Part shown: in pieces, positions 1 through 8,502 of the stretch
Layout of the letters: every line of letters starts with the position of its first letter
Numbering within the stretch: the stretch's first letter is position 1
Source of the DNA: Lentibacillus populi
GTDB lineage: Bacteria > Bacillota > Bacilli > Bacillales > Amphibacillaceae
Assembly: GCA_014642895.1 (NCBI GenBank)
Contig: BMJD01000017.1
Location: 1 to 64,000 of the forward strand
Direction: 5' to 3'
DNA length: 64,000 nucleotides
Program-made: the position numbers and the translations under genes
The notes under the pieces: generated by a model
Databases searched by the model: none
What the model saw: the letters and a program-made list of their open reading frames with translations, nothing else
Told to the model about the DNA's origin: nothing

Positions 1-127
1 AATAAATGAATGTGATATACCTCCTATCCAGGCTAGAAATTCTTTTTCATCATAGATGGTGGCTGCGCGAATGCGGAGCCATGTTGGTTTCTTATCTGCC
101 AAAAAAGCCTATCTTTATTACTATAAG
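1..127. other. Window edge, no recognisable gene
   Basis: No reading frame in this stretch resembles a protein I recognise and no RNA motif is visible. In B. subtilis the gene upstream of ylaH is the GTPase typA (bipA/ylaG), but I do not see its C-terminus here. The stretch ends where a family A repeat begins. Confidence 0.3.
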
Positions 128-406
128 AGTGTGTTCAAAAAGGAGGATGAAAAGGACCGAGAAGTTCGAGGCGGCGTAGTTTCGAGCAGCGGGCTTGCAC
201 AGGAAGTGCTGACTTCTGCGTTGCCCACAGGACGTGGGCGGTTTTTAGCAGAAGATCCTTATTCCTGATACATGAGCAGCGGAGAAACAAGCCAACGAGC
301 TCCCACAGGATGTGGTGACTTCGACGTTCGACACAGGACGTGTCGGTACTTAGTCGAAGATCCCCTATCCCGAAGTGTCATTTTCACCGGACTTTTTGAA
401 CATCCT
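128..406 (+). mobile_element. Family A MITE-like element, copy 1
   Basis: The left end AGTGTGTTCAAAAAG and the right end (reverse complement AGGATGTTCAAAAAG) form terminal inverted repeats. The flanks CTATAAG and CTATAAT agree at 6 of 7 bases and look like a decayed target-site duplication. The last ~115 bp are nearly identical to the copy at 9832-10002. There is no transposase reading frame, so this is a non-autonomous element or a structured intergenic repeat. Confidence 0.6.
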
Positions 407-577
407 CTATAATCGTTTACTGTACGTTACATAGTCCAGTATAAATCATCCTTCAAGGTTTTTCAAAGCAATGACTTTGTTGGATTTCTTTCACATGTTT
501 GCACTAGCATGTGCTAGAAAGATTTAGTATGATAGTAAAAGAGTTTTTTCGAACACGCACTTATTGGGGGCTATAGA
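407..577. promoter_or_regulatory. ylaH upstream region with 14-bp palindrome
   Basis: The palindrome CTAGCATGTGCTAG lies at 504-517, about 60 bp before the ylaH start. It could be an operator, but no matching regulator is evident and no good sigma-A promoter is positioned against it. A GGGGG ribosome-binding site at 565-569 serves ylaH. Confidence 0.25.
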
Positions 578-880
578 ATGGATAGTTTTATTTTTAATTT
601 AATTGAAGATAACTATGGAACTGATCATATTTTTCTGACTTTGTATGTGCTTAATCTGATCTTTGGCGCAATTGCATTTAAACTCGGTTTTGCCCGGAAG
701 CTGCCCATTCTCAAATCTTTATTTGTGTATATAATGCTTGCAATTGGTACATATATTATAACGATATTCAGTATTTTTAAAATGCCAATGACTGAAAGCT
801 TAATTATTATTTCGGTGGTGATGGGGGTTTATCGATTCCGCTTACATCAGCAACGTAAAGCACGCGCTAATAATGAATAG
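578..880 (+). CDS. ylaH: YlaH-like membrane protein
   Basis: A 100-residue protein with three predicted hydrophobic segments (about residues 18-38, 45-65 and 69-84) and a basic C-terminal tail (RFRLHQQRKARANNE). Size, topology and position next to ylaI match the YlaH-like family of Bacilli, whose function is unknown; it is expected in the cytoplasmic membrane. The ATG start is preceded by GGGGG at suitable spacing. Transcription probably ends at the strong hairpin at 890-925, shared with the convergent ylaI. Family assignment rests on resemblance and synteny. Confidence 0.8.
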   Translation: MDSFIFNLIEDNYGTDHIFLTLYVLNLIFGAIAFKLGFARKLPILKSLFVYIMLAIGTYIITIFSIFKMPMTESLIIISVVMGVYRFRLHQQRKARANNE

Positions 881-889
881 GTAAAATTC

Positions 890-925
890 AATAAAGAACT
901 CCTAATTACAAAGGAGTTCTTTATT
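890..925. terminator. Bidirectional terminator ylaH/ylaI
   Basis: A 14-bp perfect stem (AATAAAGAACTCCT with its complement) around an 8-nt loop lies between convergent genes. A- and T-rich arm ends give a U-tract in either direction. It overlaps the last codon of ylaI. Confidence 0.85.
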
Positions 926-1127
926 AAATAAGATCATTTTTTCGTTTCTTTTCTCTGTACAGACGGAAGTTTCCGGATTTATGTCTTGCTTTCGTTTTTT
1001 CATCTATCCGCTCATAGCAAGTTTTGCATAAATACATATGAATTCTCCGGTTTCGTAAACGTTTTGCCTGCAAAGAATAATCATCTATACCCTCTATATT
1101 GTCGCAGATAACACATTTGACCTGCAT
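924..1127 (-). CDS. ylaI: YlaI-family zinc-ribbon-like protein
   Basis: A 67-residue basic protein with two Cys pairs, CVIC at residues 5-8 and CKTC near residues 34-37, arranged like a small zinc ribbon. This matches the YlaI family (DUF2197) of Bacilli, which has no established function; nucleic-acid binding is a plausible inference from the cysteines and basic tail. The ATG follows a GAGGTGATAGG ribosome-binding site. It is convergent with ylaH, as in B. subtilis-type neighbourhoods. Confidence 0.8.
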   Translation of the reverse strand: MQVKCVICDNIEGIDDYSLQAKRLRNRRIHMYLCKTCYERIDEKTKARHKSGNFRLYREKKRKNDLI

Positions 1128-1188
1128 CCTATCACCTCAAACCAGGCTGTATACACCCATCTATAATGGCCAGTAATGCTACTAATAG

Positions 1189-1342
1189 TGCGTGTTCAAA
1201 AAGGAGGATAAAAAGGACCGAGAAGTTCGAGGCGGGGTAGCTCCCGGCACCGGAGTGTACATAAAAAGGTACATGAGGAGCGGAAAAGCAAGCCAACGAA
1301 GAAATTCGATGCGTCATTTTTACCGGACTTTTTGAACATCCT
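1189..1342 (+). mobile_element. Family A MITE-like element, copy 2, 7-bp TSD
   Basis: The left end TGCGTGTTCAAAAAG and right end (reverse complement AGGATGTTCAAAAAG) are inverted repeats. The element is flanked by perfect 7-bp direct repeats CTAATAG (1182-1188 and 1343-1349), the hallmark of transposition. At 154 bp it cannot encode a transposase. The interior differs partly from copy 1 but shares the GACCGAGAAGTTCGAGGCG block. Confidence 0.7.
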
Positions 1343-1415
1343 CTAATAGCAAGTTTTGCTTTATTTAACTATAACACAGGACAAATGTCTATGAAAGTAG
1401 TATATTATCTGAGGT

Positions 1416-1443
1416 TTGACAGAAAAATATTGGGGAATATAAA
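1416..1443 (+). promoter_or_regulatory. Sigma-A promoter for the 1473 gene
   Basis: TTGACA (1416-1421), a 16-bp spacer and TATAAA (1438-1443) lie about 30 bp upstream of the start codon. Only one base deviates from consensus, although the spacer is 1 bp short of optimal. Confidence 0.65.
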
Positions 1444-1472
1444 GAAGTAAAAGAGGACGAAAGGGCGATTCG

Positions 1473-1760
1473 ATGAAAAAACGTTACATTGTTTCGGCAT
1501 TAGGAGCCGCTGGCATCGGTACAGCAGGATTTTTGCTGAAGGACAAAGACAAACGAGAAAAGCTAATGGAAAAGGCCAAATCGGTATCAGGGATGTTTAA
1601 AAATGAGGGTAAGGATTCCGCGCTTGACGATGCAGGGATCCCTGACCAAACGGACAATCAAGATCTGGCTCAATTTGAGAATGCAAAAATGGTTTCAGAA
1701 GGTTCCCAATTTGGCGTACAGTATTATAATGAAGCAAAGGAAGAGGAACAACAGAAATAA
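1473..1760 (+). CDS. Hypothetical small protein, one N-terminal hydrophobic segment
   Basis: I do not recognise this 95-residue protein. Residues 5-22 form a glycine/alanine-rich hydrophobic stretch after a short basic start (MKKRY), suggesting a membrane anchor or signal. The rest is strongly charged, with a lysine-rich helix-like part (about 23-45) and an acidic, glutamine-rich tail. It resembles small YtxH-like envelope proteins only in general design. It has its own sigma-A promoter and a perfect terminator, so it is probably a real monocistronic gene. No homologue at this place is known to me from B. subtilis. Confidence 0.65.
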   Translation: MKKRYIVSALGAAGIGTAGFLLKDKDKREKLMEKAKSVSGMFKNEGKDSALDDAGIPDQTDNQDLAQFENAKMVSEGSQFGVQYYNEAKEEEQQK

Positions 1761-1787
1761 ATCTGGTTAAGTTTAATTCCAGATATG

Positions 1788-1818
1788 AAAAGGTGTTTCC
1801 AATTTGGAAACACCTTTT
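1788..1818 (+). terminator. Terminator after the 1473 gene
   Basis: A 13-bp perfect stem AAAAGGTGTTTCC with its complement around the loop AATTT, followed by CATTTTC. The arm composition could also let it act on the opposite strand for ylaJ. Confidence 0.8.
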
Positions 1819-1868
1819 CATTTTCTCATTGGACAGGTTCAGCTCCAGCGGCCAGTGTCTTCCCGAGC

Positions 1869-2474
1869 TTATTGATTACCTTTTCCCGGATTAGACTGAT
1901 CTTCTTGGATATTATCCAATTTGTCTTCATCTTTTTTCGGGATAACTTCTTTATTTTGATCCGGTTCTTCCGGCTGGTCATCATTTATTGGGAAGTCCGG
2001 CATATACCTGCTAACAATTCCGGATAATTCATCAACGACCCCTTGTACGGGATGCCCTTGACTTATTTTATTACTCATGTGGCGTAATCGTTCTGTTATG
2101 TCCGCATCAGCAACAACTACCGCAGTTTTACCATATGGATCATGCTTCAACGCTTCAAGAACAGAATATTTGATGGTACCAACACGAGAACGGTCCAAAT
2201 CCTTATCAACATCAATCCCGACTACTGCATATGGACCCGCAACAACAGCAGCAGCATCATTTACATTTGGAACATCTCTGGCAACATTAGCTAAATGATT
2301 TGCCATATCTTCATTTGTTACATTTTTTCTTTTTGCTGGATTCGAATCTTCCACCTGAATAGGTTGATTTCCGCCTTCCTGCTCACGTGGCAGGGAAGAT
2401 TCATCTCCTTGCTGCTGACACCCGGCCAAGAGGATGAAACTCGCGATAAGAAATTTATAAAATCGAGATCTCAT
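1869..2474 (-). CDS. ylaJ: YlaJ/YhcN-type sporulation lipoprotein
   Basis: A 201-residue protein starting with a basic N-terminus, a hydrophobic stretch and the lipobox LLAGC (Cys19), so it is expected to be lipid-anchored. A charged linker follows, then a domain with HLANVARDVPNVNDAAAVVA and YAVVGIDVDKDL, typical of the YhcN/YlaJ family. Family members are spore-associated lipoproteins, some linked to germination. The acidic, proline-rich C-terminus is low complexity. The ATG is preceded by AAGGAGG. Position near ylaI and ylaN supports the ylaJ name. Confidence 0.85.
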   Translation of the reverse strand: MRSRFYKFLIASFILLAGCQQQGDESSLPREQEGGNQPIQVEDSNPAKRKNVTNEDMANHLANVARDVPNVNDAAAVVAGPYAVVGIDVDKDLDRSRVGTIKYSVLEALKHDPYGKTAVVVADADITERLRHMSNKISQGHPVQGVVDELSGIVSRYMPDFPINDDQPEEPDQNKEVIPKKDEDKLDNIQEDQSNPGKGNQ

Positions 2475-2533
2475 GTACTGTCCTCCTTCAAAATGAAGTT
2501 GTTGGTTTATTTTTAACCTGAGGATTTAAATTA

Positions 2534-2570
2534 TACAAAAAAGCTGATTACCTTAATCGGGCAATCAGCT
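2534..2570 (-). terminator. Terminator of ylaL (minus strand)
   Basis: On the minus strand an AGCTGATT stem and its complement are followed by TTTTTT. It lies just past the stop codon of ylaL and upstream of ylaJ, so ylaJ likely has its own promoter. Confidence 0.7.
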
Positions 2571-2603
2571 AAATCCAACTTTATGGTCCTTATTAAGTTC
2601 AGG

Positions 2604-3089
2604 TCACTTTATGATTATTTTCTGAAGGCCTTTAATCGGATTATCCATATTCGAACCGTCTGGGTAAAAAATGTAAACAGGTCCATCTTCTTTTATTATT
2701 TTCCCATCAATGGCAAACAGTAATAAACATTTTCTTAGTAGATCAAGTGAGATGGTTATTTCATCGCTGCTGGTAACTAGTACTGCTTTTTCTGCATTGG
2801 CATCCCATTCAGCATTGTCAATAAAATCCCTGATTGGCATAACATAGGAATTGGTTAATATTTTTTCTCCTTCTTTGCGGGAGATATTAGGGTTGACTGG
2901 TGGTTTACTTGACTGGAATACTGCACGGTCCCAGCGTTTTGAAGCCTTTTCCACCTCATCTTCTTTTACCGTAGTTTCCGCTCTTTTCGAAAACGCCTCT
3001 TCAAGCAAAATTTTTCGATCGTCAAAAATCCAAACAGTTGGATCAAGTGTAATTGGATAGTTAACATTTCCTGTTATTGGTATGATCAT
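2604..3089 (-). CDS. ylaL: YlaL-like conserved protein
   Basis: A 161-residue protein without a signal peptide or membrane segment, beginning MIIPITGNVNYPITLDPTVW. N-terminus and location match B. subtilis YlaL, an uncharacterised Bacillus-restricted protein; I know of no proven activity. The open frame extends 12 codons further, but the ATG at 3089 has AAAGGTGG at correct spacing, so I use it. ylaK (phoH-like) and the glutaminase gene, which neighbour ylaL in B. subtilis, are absent here. Confidence 0.7.
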   Translation of the reverse strand: MIIPITGNVNYPITLDPTVWIFDDRKILLEEAFSKRAETTVKEDEVEKASKRWDRAVFQSSKPPVNPNISRKEGEKILTNSYVMPIRDFIDNAEWDANAEKAVLVTSSDEITISLDLLRKCLLLFAIDGKIIKEDGPVYIFYPDGSNMDNPIKGLQKIIIK

Positions 3090-3266
3090 TGCTATTACCA
3101 CCTTTATAGTATATATCCCTACCAAGAATAGCAGACACAGATAAAAATTTCATCTGAGATAATGTAGTGATTTTCCGCACACTTTCTGCAAACTTTTATT
3201 TGCAATTTATGGCTTGTAACGATAATATAGTAGAGAAGGAAGTCTTTCTATGTGGAGGGGATATAT

Positions 3267-3551
3267 TTGTTATCTGAGGTGACCGTAAGCCATCGTGAAA
3301 AAGCCTATGCCCTTCTTAAGGCTGATGCTGATAAAATTTTAAAACTAATTGAAGTTCAAATTGAGAACTTAATGACACCGCAATGTCCTTTATATGAAGA
3401 GGTTTTAGATACACAAATGTTTGGTCTATCAAGAGAAATCGATTTTGCAGTGCGGTTAAATTTAATCGGTGAGAATGAAGGTAAAGCATTACTCGAAAAT
3501 CTCGAAAGACAGCTAAATATATTACACGAAGCAGCGCAAAAATCTGTGTAG
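3267..3551 (+). CDS. ylaN: YlaN family protein, TTG start
   Basis: A 94-residue soluble protein with the hallmark blocks [20 protein letters not shown] and [20 protein letters not shown], nearly invariant in YlaN of Bacilli. YlaN has been linked to iron homeostasis through modulation of Fur. A GTG lies in frame at 3252, but GGAGGGG at 3254-3260 places the real start at TTG 3267, giving the family's usual length. It is monocistronic: a terminator follows at 3587 and ftsW has its own leader. Confidence 0.92.
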   Translation: MLSEVTVSHREKAYALLKADADKILKLIEVQIENLMTPQCPLYEEVLDTQMFGLSREIDFAVRLNLIGENEGKALLENLERQLNILHEAAQKSV

Positions 3552-3586
3552 TTTTGTGTGTAATTCATTTTGGCGTTCCGCAGCAA

Positions 3587-3621
3587 AAACTTTGCCGACA
3601 ATTTCATGGCAAGGTTTTTTT
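3587..3621 (+). terminator. Terminator of ylaN
   Basis: A stem of AACTTTGCC with GGCAAGGTT (one G-U pair) is followed by seven T, 36 bp after the ylaN stop. Confidence 0.85.
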
Positions 3622-3684
3622 ATTATAAACTATACCTGTTATACTAATTCATTTACATAGGGCAGTAAAGTACGAAAAAGAAAT

Positions 3685-3730
3685 TTGCCAATAGAAATAG
3701 GTTACGCTATTTAGCCAAATGTGTTATACT
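3685..3730 (+). promoter_or_regulatory. Candidate promoter(s) for ftsW-pycA
   Basis: Two overlapping possibilities: TTGCCA (3685) with a 17-bp spacer to TATTTA, or a better -10 TATACT at 3725-3730 with a weak -35 TTACGC. Either lies 55-80 bp before the start codon. Confidence 0.4.
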
Positions 3731-3784
3731 ATTAAAAATTTCGATTTCATCTTTACCTAAATACATAGCTTGGGGAGAAGTACG

Positions 3785-4963
3785 ATGATAAAGAAATTAA
3801 AAAATAACGATTTCACATTAATGATTACTCCGCTTCTGTTAGCCGGTTTCGGAATGGTTATGATATACAGCGCCAGTATGGTTACAGCAGTCATGGAAGA
3901 TTATGAAAGTACCCATTATTTGTTTAAGCAATTACAGTGGTTTATCATTGGTGCTGTCGGGTTTATTATTTGCAGTCTCTTTCCTTACAAATATTATCAA
4001 AAATTAATGAAAATAATCATGTTATTCATTATTATTTTATTGATCGGTGTATTGTTTTTTGGAACAGAGGTTAATCGTGCACAGTCATGGTTTAGCTTTG
4101 GCTTTATCAGCCTTCAGCCCGCCGAGTTTGCGAAACTGGGACTAATCATGTATTTAGCCTCTGTTTATTCCAAAAAGCAAGCCTATATTAATGAGTTTAA
4201 TAAAGGTGTATTGCCACCATTAATTTTAACCGGATTCGTGCTCGGGCTCATTGTCTTGCAGCCAGACATCGGAACTGCCGCCATTATCTTTTTAATTGCC
4301 TGTTCCGTGATTTTTAGCTCGGGAATCAAATTCAGACATTTGTTTATCCTCATTGCAGCCGGATTATTGATTATTTTGGTTGCGATCCCGAACATGGTAA
4401 CAGATGAACGGATTTCCAGGTTTACTGGAGCCTATCAGCCTTTTGAACATCCAGACGATGATGGCTATCACCTTATTCAATCCTATCTGGCTATAGGTGT
4501 TGGTGGATTAACCGGTGAAGGACTTGGCAACAGTGTACAGAAACTTGGTTATTTGACAGAGGCCCATACTGATTTCATTATGGCGGTTGTTGCTGAGGAA
4601 CTTGGCTTTGTTGGGGTTATTTTAGTAATGGGAATGCTTGCGATTATTGTTCTTAGAGGAATTTTCATTGCCAGAAAGTGTGAAGACAGCTTCGGGGCAT
4701 TACTCGCCATCGGAATTTCTTCGATGGTGGGTGTCCAGTCATTTATTAATTTAGGTGCGATAAGCGGACTCCTGCCGATTACTGGTGTACCGTTGCCGTT
4801 TGTTAGTTATGGTGGTTCTTCCCTGTTGATCATGATGATCTCCATGGGAATTTTAAATAATATTGCCAGAAGTGTAAAACTGAAAGAACAGCAGCCTGTT
4901 CCAGCAAAAGAGAAAGATATACCACAAAATATTAATAGAGGAGGAAGATCATGGCTGATGTAA
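3785..4963 (+). CDS. ftsW: Cell-division SEDS glycosyltransferase FtsW
   Basis: A 392-residue polytopic protein of the SEDS family (FtsW/RodA/SpoVE) with about ten membrane segments, which polymerises lipid II at the septum. Visible signatures are VMIYSAS near the N-terminus, QPAEFAKLGLI, QPDIGTA and the C-terminal PITGVPLPFVSYGGSS. The ATG at 3785 follows GGGGAG; an in-frame codon five triplets earlier lacks such a site. Position between ylaN and pycA matches B. subtilis ftsW, as distinct from the spoVE paralogue at 46.3 kb. Its last 13 bases overlap the start of pycA, implying coupled translation. Confidence 0.95.
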   Translation: MIKKLKNNDFTLMITPLLLAGFGMVMIYSASMVTAVMEDYESTHYLFKQLQWFIIGAVGFIICSLFPYKYYQKLMKIIMLFIIILLIGVLFFGTEVNRAQSWFSFGFISLQPAEFAKLGLIMYLASVYSKKQAYINEFNKGVLPPLILTGFVLGLIVLQPDIGTAAIIFLIACSVIFSSGIKFRHLFILIAAGLLIILVAIPNMVTDERISRFTGAYQPFEHPDDDGYHLIQSYLAIGVGGLTGEGLGNSVQKLGYLTEAHTDFIMAVVAEELGFVGVILVMGMLAIIVLRGIFIARKCEDSFGALLAIGISSMVGVQSFINLGAISGLLPITGVPLPFVSYGGSSLLIMMISMGILNNIARSVKLKEQQPVPAKEKDIPQNINRGGRSWLM

Positions 4964-7900
4964 AACAAATTAACAAAATATTGGTCGCAAATCGCGGGGA
5001 AATAGCAATTCGGGTGTTTCGTGCTTGTACAGAATTAAACATTCGAACTGTTGCGATATACTCGAATGAGGATACAGGTTCCTATCACAGGTATAAAGCA
5101 GATGAAGCATATTTAGTCGGTGAAGGAAAGAAACCGATTGATGCGTATCTGGATATCGAAGGGATTATTGAAATTGCAAAAGACGTTGGTGTTGATGCCA
5201 TTCATCCTGGATACGGCTTTTTATCCGAAAATATTCAATTTGCGAGACGCTGTGAACAGGAAGGGATTCTTTTTATCGGCCCAACAAGCGAGCATTTAAA
5301 TATGTTCGGGGATAAGGTGAAAGCCAGAACACAGGCGGTTAATGCCGGATTACCTGTAATACCAGGCAGCGATGGTCCAGTTATTTCGCTTGATGAAGTT
5401 GAAGCATTTGGGGAGAAATACGGGTATCCGATCATTATCAAGGCTTCCCTTGGCGGCGGTGGAAGAGGAATGCGGATTGTACGTAATGAAAATGGCTTGT
5501 CCGAAGCATATGATCGCGCTAAATCTGAAGCGAGGGCAGCGTTTGGCAGTGATGAGGTCTACGTTGAAAAATTAATTGAAAATCCGAAACATATTGAAGT
5601 CCAGATTATTGGGGATCATGACGGCAATATCGTTCATTTATTTGAACGTGACTGTTCAGTACAACGACGGCATCAAAAAGTTGTTGAGATTGCTCCAAGT
5701 GTATCACTTGATGAAACACTACGAATGAGAATCTGTGAGGCAGCTGTCAACCTGATGAAGAATGTTGATTATCTAAATGCAGGTACTGTTGAATTTTTAG
5801 TCACAGGTAATGACTTTTATTTTATTGAGGTCAATCCGCGGGTTCAAGTAGAGCATACCATAACCGAGCTTATTACTGGTGTTGATATTGTGCAAACGCA
5901 AATTAAAATAGCGGAGGGACAGCCGCTTCATGGAGATGCCATCGGTATCCCGCTACAGGACAACATCAAAACAAACGGCTATGCAATACAGTCAAGGGTA
6001 ACGACGGAAGACCCGCTAAATAATTTCATGCCGGATACTGGCAAAATTATGGCCTACCGTACTGGCGGCGGATTTGGTGTTCGGCTTGATGCCGGAAACG
6101 GCTTTCAAGGTGCAGTAATTTCACCGCATTATGATTCGTTATTAGTGAAGGTTTCCACATGGGCGTTAACATTCGAACAAGCAGCGCAAAAGATGGTTCG
6201 TAATTTAAAGGAATTTCGGATTCGCGGGATAAAAACAAACATCCCATTCTTAGAAAATGTTATTCTTCATAAGAAGTTTTTATCTGGTGAGTATAGCACG
6301 ACGTTTATTGATCAGACGCCAGAATTGTTTGTGTTTCCAAAACGGAAAGACCGTGGAACAAAGATGTTAACTTATATCGGTCATACAACGATTAATGGTT
6401 TTGAAGGAATGGCCAAAAAGAAAAAACCGTATTTTTCGAAGCCGCCAATTCCAAAAGTACATCATGCCGAGGAAATACCCGGTGGAACAAAGCAAATTTT
6501 GGATAAGCAAGGTCCTGATGGTTTAGCAAACTGGCTTAAGGAACAAAAGGAAGTGCTGTACACGGACACAACATTCAGGGATGCACATCAATCCTTATTA
6601 GCCACTCGTGTACGTACAAAAGATTTATTGCAAATAGCAGAACCAACAGCACGACTAACACCAGAGTTATTTTCTCTGGAAATGTGGGGTGGGGCGACGT
6701 TCGATGTAGCGTACCGGTTCCTGAAGGAAAATCCATGGGAGCGACTGCTTAGTCTCAGGGAAAGAATTCCGAATGTTCTGTTCCAGATGCTCCTTCGTGC
6801 CAGTAATGCGGTTGGCTATAAGAACTATCCGGATAATGTTATCCAGGAATTTGTAGAAAAAAGTGCTACAGCAGGAATCGATGTATTCCGTATCTTCGAT
6901 AGTTTGAATTGGCTTGAAGGAATGAGACCGGCCATTCAGGCAGTTCGTGACAGTAATAAAATTGCCGAAGCAACGATGTGTTATACGGGAGATATTTTGG
7001 ATGCAAACCGTAACAAATATGACCTGGCGTATTATAAAAATTTAGCGAAGGAACTAGAAGCATCAGGTGCCCATATTTTAGGTGTAAAAGATATGGCTGG
7101 ATTGTTAAAGCCAGAAGCAGCATATCAGCTTATCGCGACATTAAAAGAAACAGTTGACATACCAATTCACCTGCATACCCACGATACAAGCGGCAATGGG
7201 ATTCAAATGTACACACGAGCAATCCAGGCCGGTGTAGATGCCGTAGATGTCGCTTGTGGATCAATGGCCGGGCTAACATCACAGCCAAGTGCACAAACAT
7301 TGTACCACGCCCTTGAAGGTACAAAACGGCAGCCTAACATTAATATTGGTTCGTATGAAAAGTTATCACAATACTGGGAGCATGTCCGGGAATACTATAC
7401 AGAATTTGAAAGTGGGATGAAGGCACCACATACGGAGGTATATTTCCATGAAATGCCAGGTGGCCAGTATAGCAACTTGAAACAACAAGCAAAAGCTGTA
7501 GGACTTGAAGATCGATGGAATGATGTAAAGGTGATGTTCCGCCAAGTTAACGAAATGTTTGGGGATTTGGTTAAAGTGACGCCTTCCTCAAAAGTAGTTG
7601 GTGATATGGCATTATTCATGGTACAGAATAACTTGACAGAAGATGATATATACGAACGTGGTGAAGCTATTGATTTTCCGGATTCGGTGGTGGAATTTGC
7701 ACAAGGATATATCGGACAGCCATATCAGGGAATCCCACAGGAATTGCAGCGAATTATCTTGAAGGGGAAGAAGGCAATTACCGAAAGACCGGGAGAATTG
7801 CTTGACCCGGTTGATTTCGTACAGCTAAGAAACACATTGTTTAAAACACTTGATCGGCAGGTTACCAGCTTTGATTTGATTTCATATGCCCTATATCCAA

Positions 7901-8394
7901 AGGTGTTTATGGATTACCATAAATTCACTGAAACCTATGGGGATATGTCCGTACTTGACACACCAACATTCTTCTACGGCATGCGGCTGGGAGAGGAAAT
8001 TGAAGTAGTTATCGAACAAGGAAAAACGCTCATTGTTAAGCTGGTTTCCGTTTCGGAGGCACATCCCGATGGTACTCGAGTTGTCTATTTTGAATTAAAT
8101 GGACAGTCACGCGAAGTAGTTGTGAAGGACGAAAGTGTTAAATCCAAGCTTGCCGTTAAGCCGAAAGCAGATACAAATAATAACAAGCATATCGGTGCAA
8201 CAATGCCGGGAACTGTTGTAAAGGTAGTCTGTGAAAAAGGGGAAAAAGTGAAAAAAGGGGATCACTTGCTGATTACAGAAGCAATGAAAATGGAAACAAC
8301 TGTACAGGCACCATTTGCAGGGGTAATTAAAGATGTTTACGTAAAAAATGGAGAGGCAATAACTGTGAATGACTTGCTTATTGAGTTTGAATGA
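4951..8394 (+). CDS. pycA: Pyruvate carboxylase
   Basis: A 1147-residue, full-length single-chain biotin enzyme that converts pyruvate plus bicarbonate to oxaloacetate (anaplerosis, cytoplasm). The biotin carboxylase domain (about 1-460) has the glycine-rich ATP-grasp loop LGGGGRGMRI. The carboxyltransferase domain (about 530-830) contains YTDTTFRDAHQSL and the metal site LHTHDTSGNG. The C-terminal carrier domain ends with EAMKMETT, in which Lys1113 carries biotin. The ATG overlaps ftsW by 13 bp and has GGAGGAAG upstream. A hairpin follows the stop. Confidence 0.98.
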   Translation: MADVKQINKILVANRGEIAIRVFRACTELNIRTVAIYSNEDTGSYHRYKADEAYLVGEGKKPIDAYLDIEGIIEIAKDVGVDAIHPGYGFLSENIQFARRCEQEGILFIGPTSEHLNMFGDKVKARTQAVNAGLPVIPGSDGPVISLDEVEAFGEKYGYPIIIKASLGGGGRGMRIVRNENGLSEAYDRAKSEARAAFGSDEVYVEKLIENPKHIEVQIIGDHDGNIVHLFERDCSVQRRHQKVVEIAPSVSLDETLRMRICEAAVNLMKNVDYLNAGTVEFLVTGNDFYFIEVNPRVQVEHTITELITGVDIVQTQIKIAEGQPLHGDAIGIPLQDNIKTNGYAIQSRVTTEDPLNNFMPDTGKIMAYRTGGGFGVRLDAGNGFQGAVISPHYDSLLVKVSTWALTFEQAAQKMVRNLKEFRIRGIKTNIPFLENVILHKKFLSGEYSTTFIDQTPELFVFPKRKDRGTKMLTYIGHTTINGFEGMAKKKKPYFSKPPIPKVHHAEEIPGGTKQILDKQGPDGLANWLKEQKEVLYTDTTFRDAHQSLLATRVRTKDLLQIAEPTARLTPELFSLEMWGGATFDVAYRFLKENPWERLLSLRERIPNVLFQMLLRASNAVGYKNYPDNVIQEFVEKSATAGIDVFRIFDSLNWLEGMRPAIQAVRDSNKIAEATMCYTGDILDANRNKYDLAYYKNLAKELEASGAHILGVKDMAGLLKPEAAYQLIATLKETVDIPIHLHTHDTSGNGIQMYTRAIQAGVDAVDVACGSMAGLTSQPSAQTLYHALEGTKRQPNINIGSYEKLSQYWEHVREYYTEFESGMKAPHTEVYFHEMPGGQYSNLKQQAKAVGLEDRWNDVKVMFRQVNEMFGDLVKVTPSSKVVGDMALFMVQNNLTEDDIYERGEAIDFPDSVVEFAQGYIGQPYQGIPQELQRIILKGKKAITERPGELLDPVDFVQLRNTLFKTLDRQVTSFDLISYALYPKVFMDYHKFTETYGDMSVLDTPTFFYGMRLGEEIEVVIEQGKTLIVKLVSVSEAHPDGTRVVYFELNGQSREVVVKDESVKSKLAVKPKADTNNNKHIGATMPGTVVKVVCEKGEKVKKGDHLLITEAMKMETTVQAPFAGVIKDVYVKNGEAITVNDLLIEFE

Positions 8395-8396
8395 AA

Positions 8397-8432
8397 AAAT
8401 GGGAAGCAGATTAATATACCTGCTTCCCATTT
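8397..8432 (+). terminator. Terminator after pycA (shared with ctaA)
   Basis: A 13-bp stem AAATGGGAAGCAG and its complement, with a 10-nt loop, directly after the pycA stop. The T-tract is weak on the plus strand (TTTCTATATT); the AAAAAA on the left arm gives a U-run on the minus strand. Confidence 0.7.
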
Positions 8433-8502
8433 CTATATTACAAATAATTATTACAGAAAATGGCTCTTTATCGGCATTATCCTGTATCAGCCCTCTGTTA
8501 CT

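Noticed and set aside
56-268. 70-codon frame over the first family A element
   Set aside because: Runs from unassigned DNA into the repeat; no ribosome-binding site and no resemblance to a protein.
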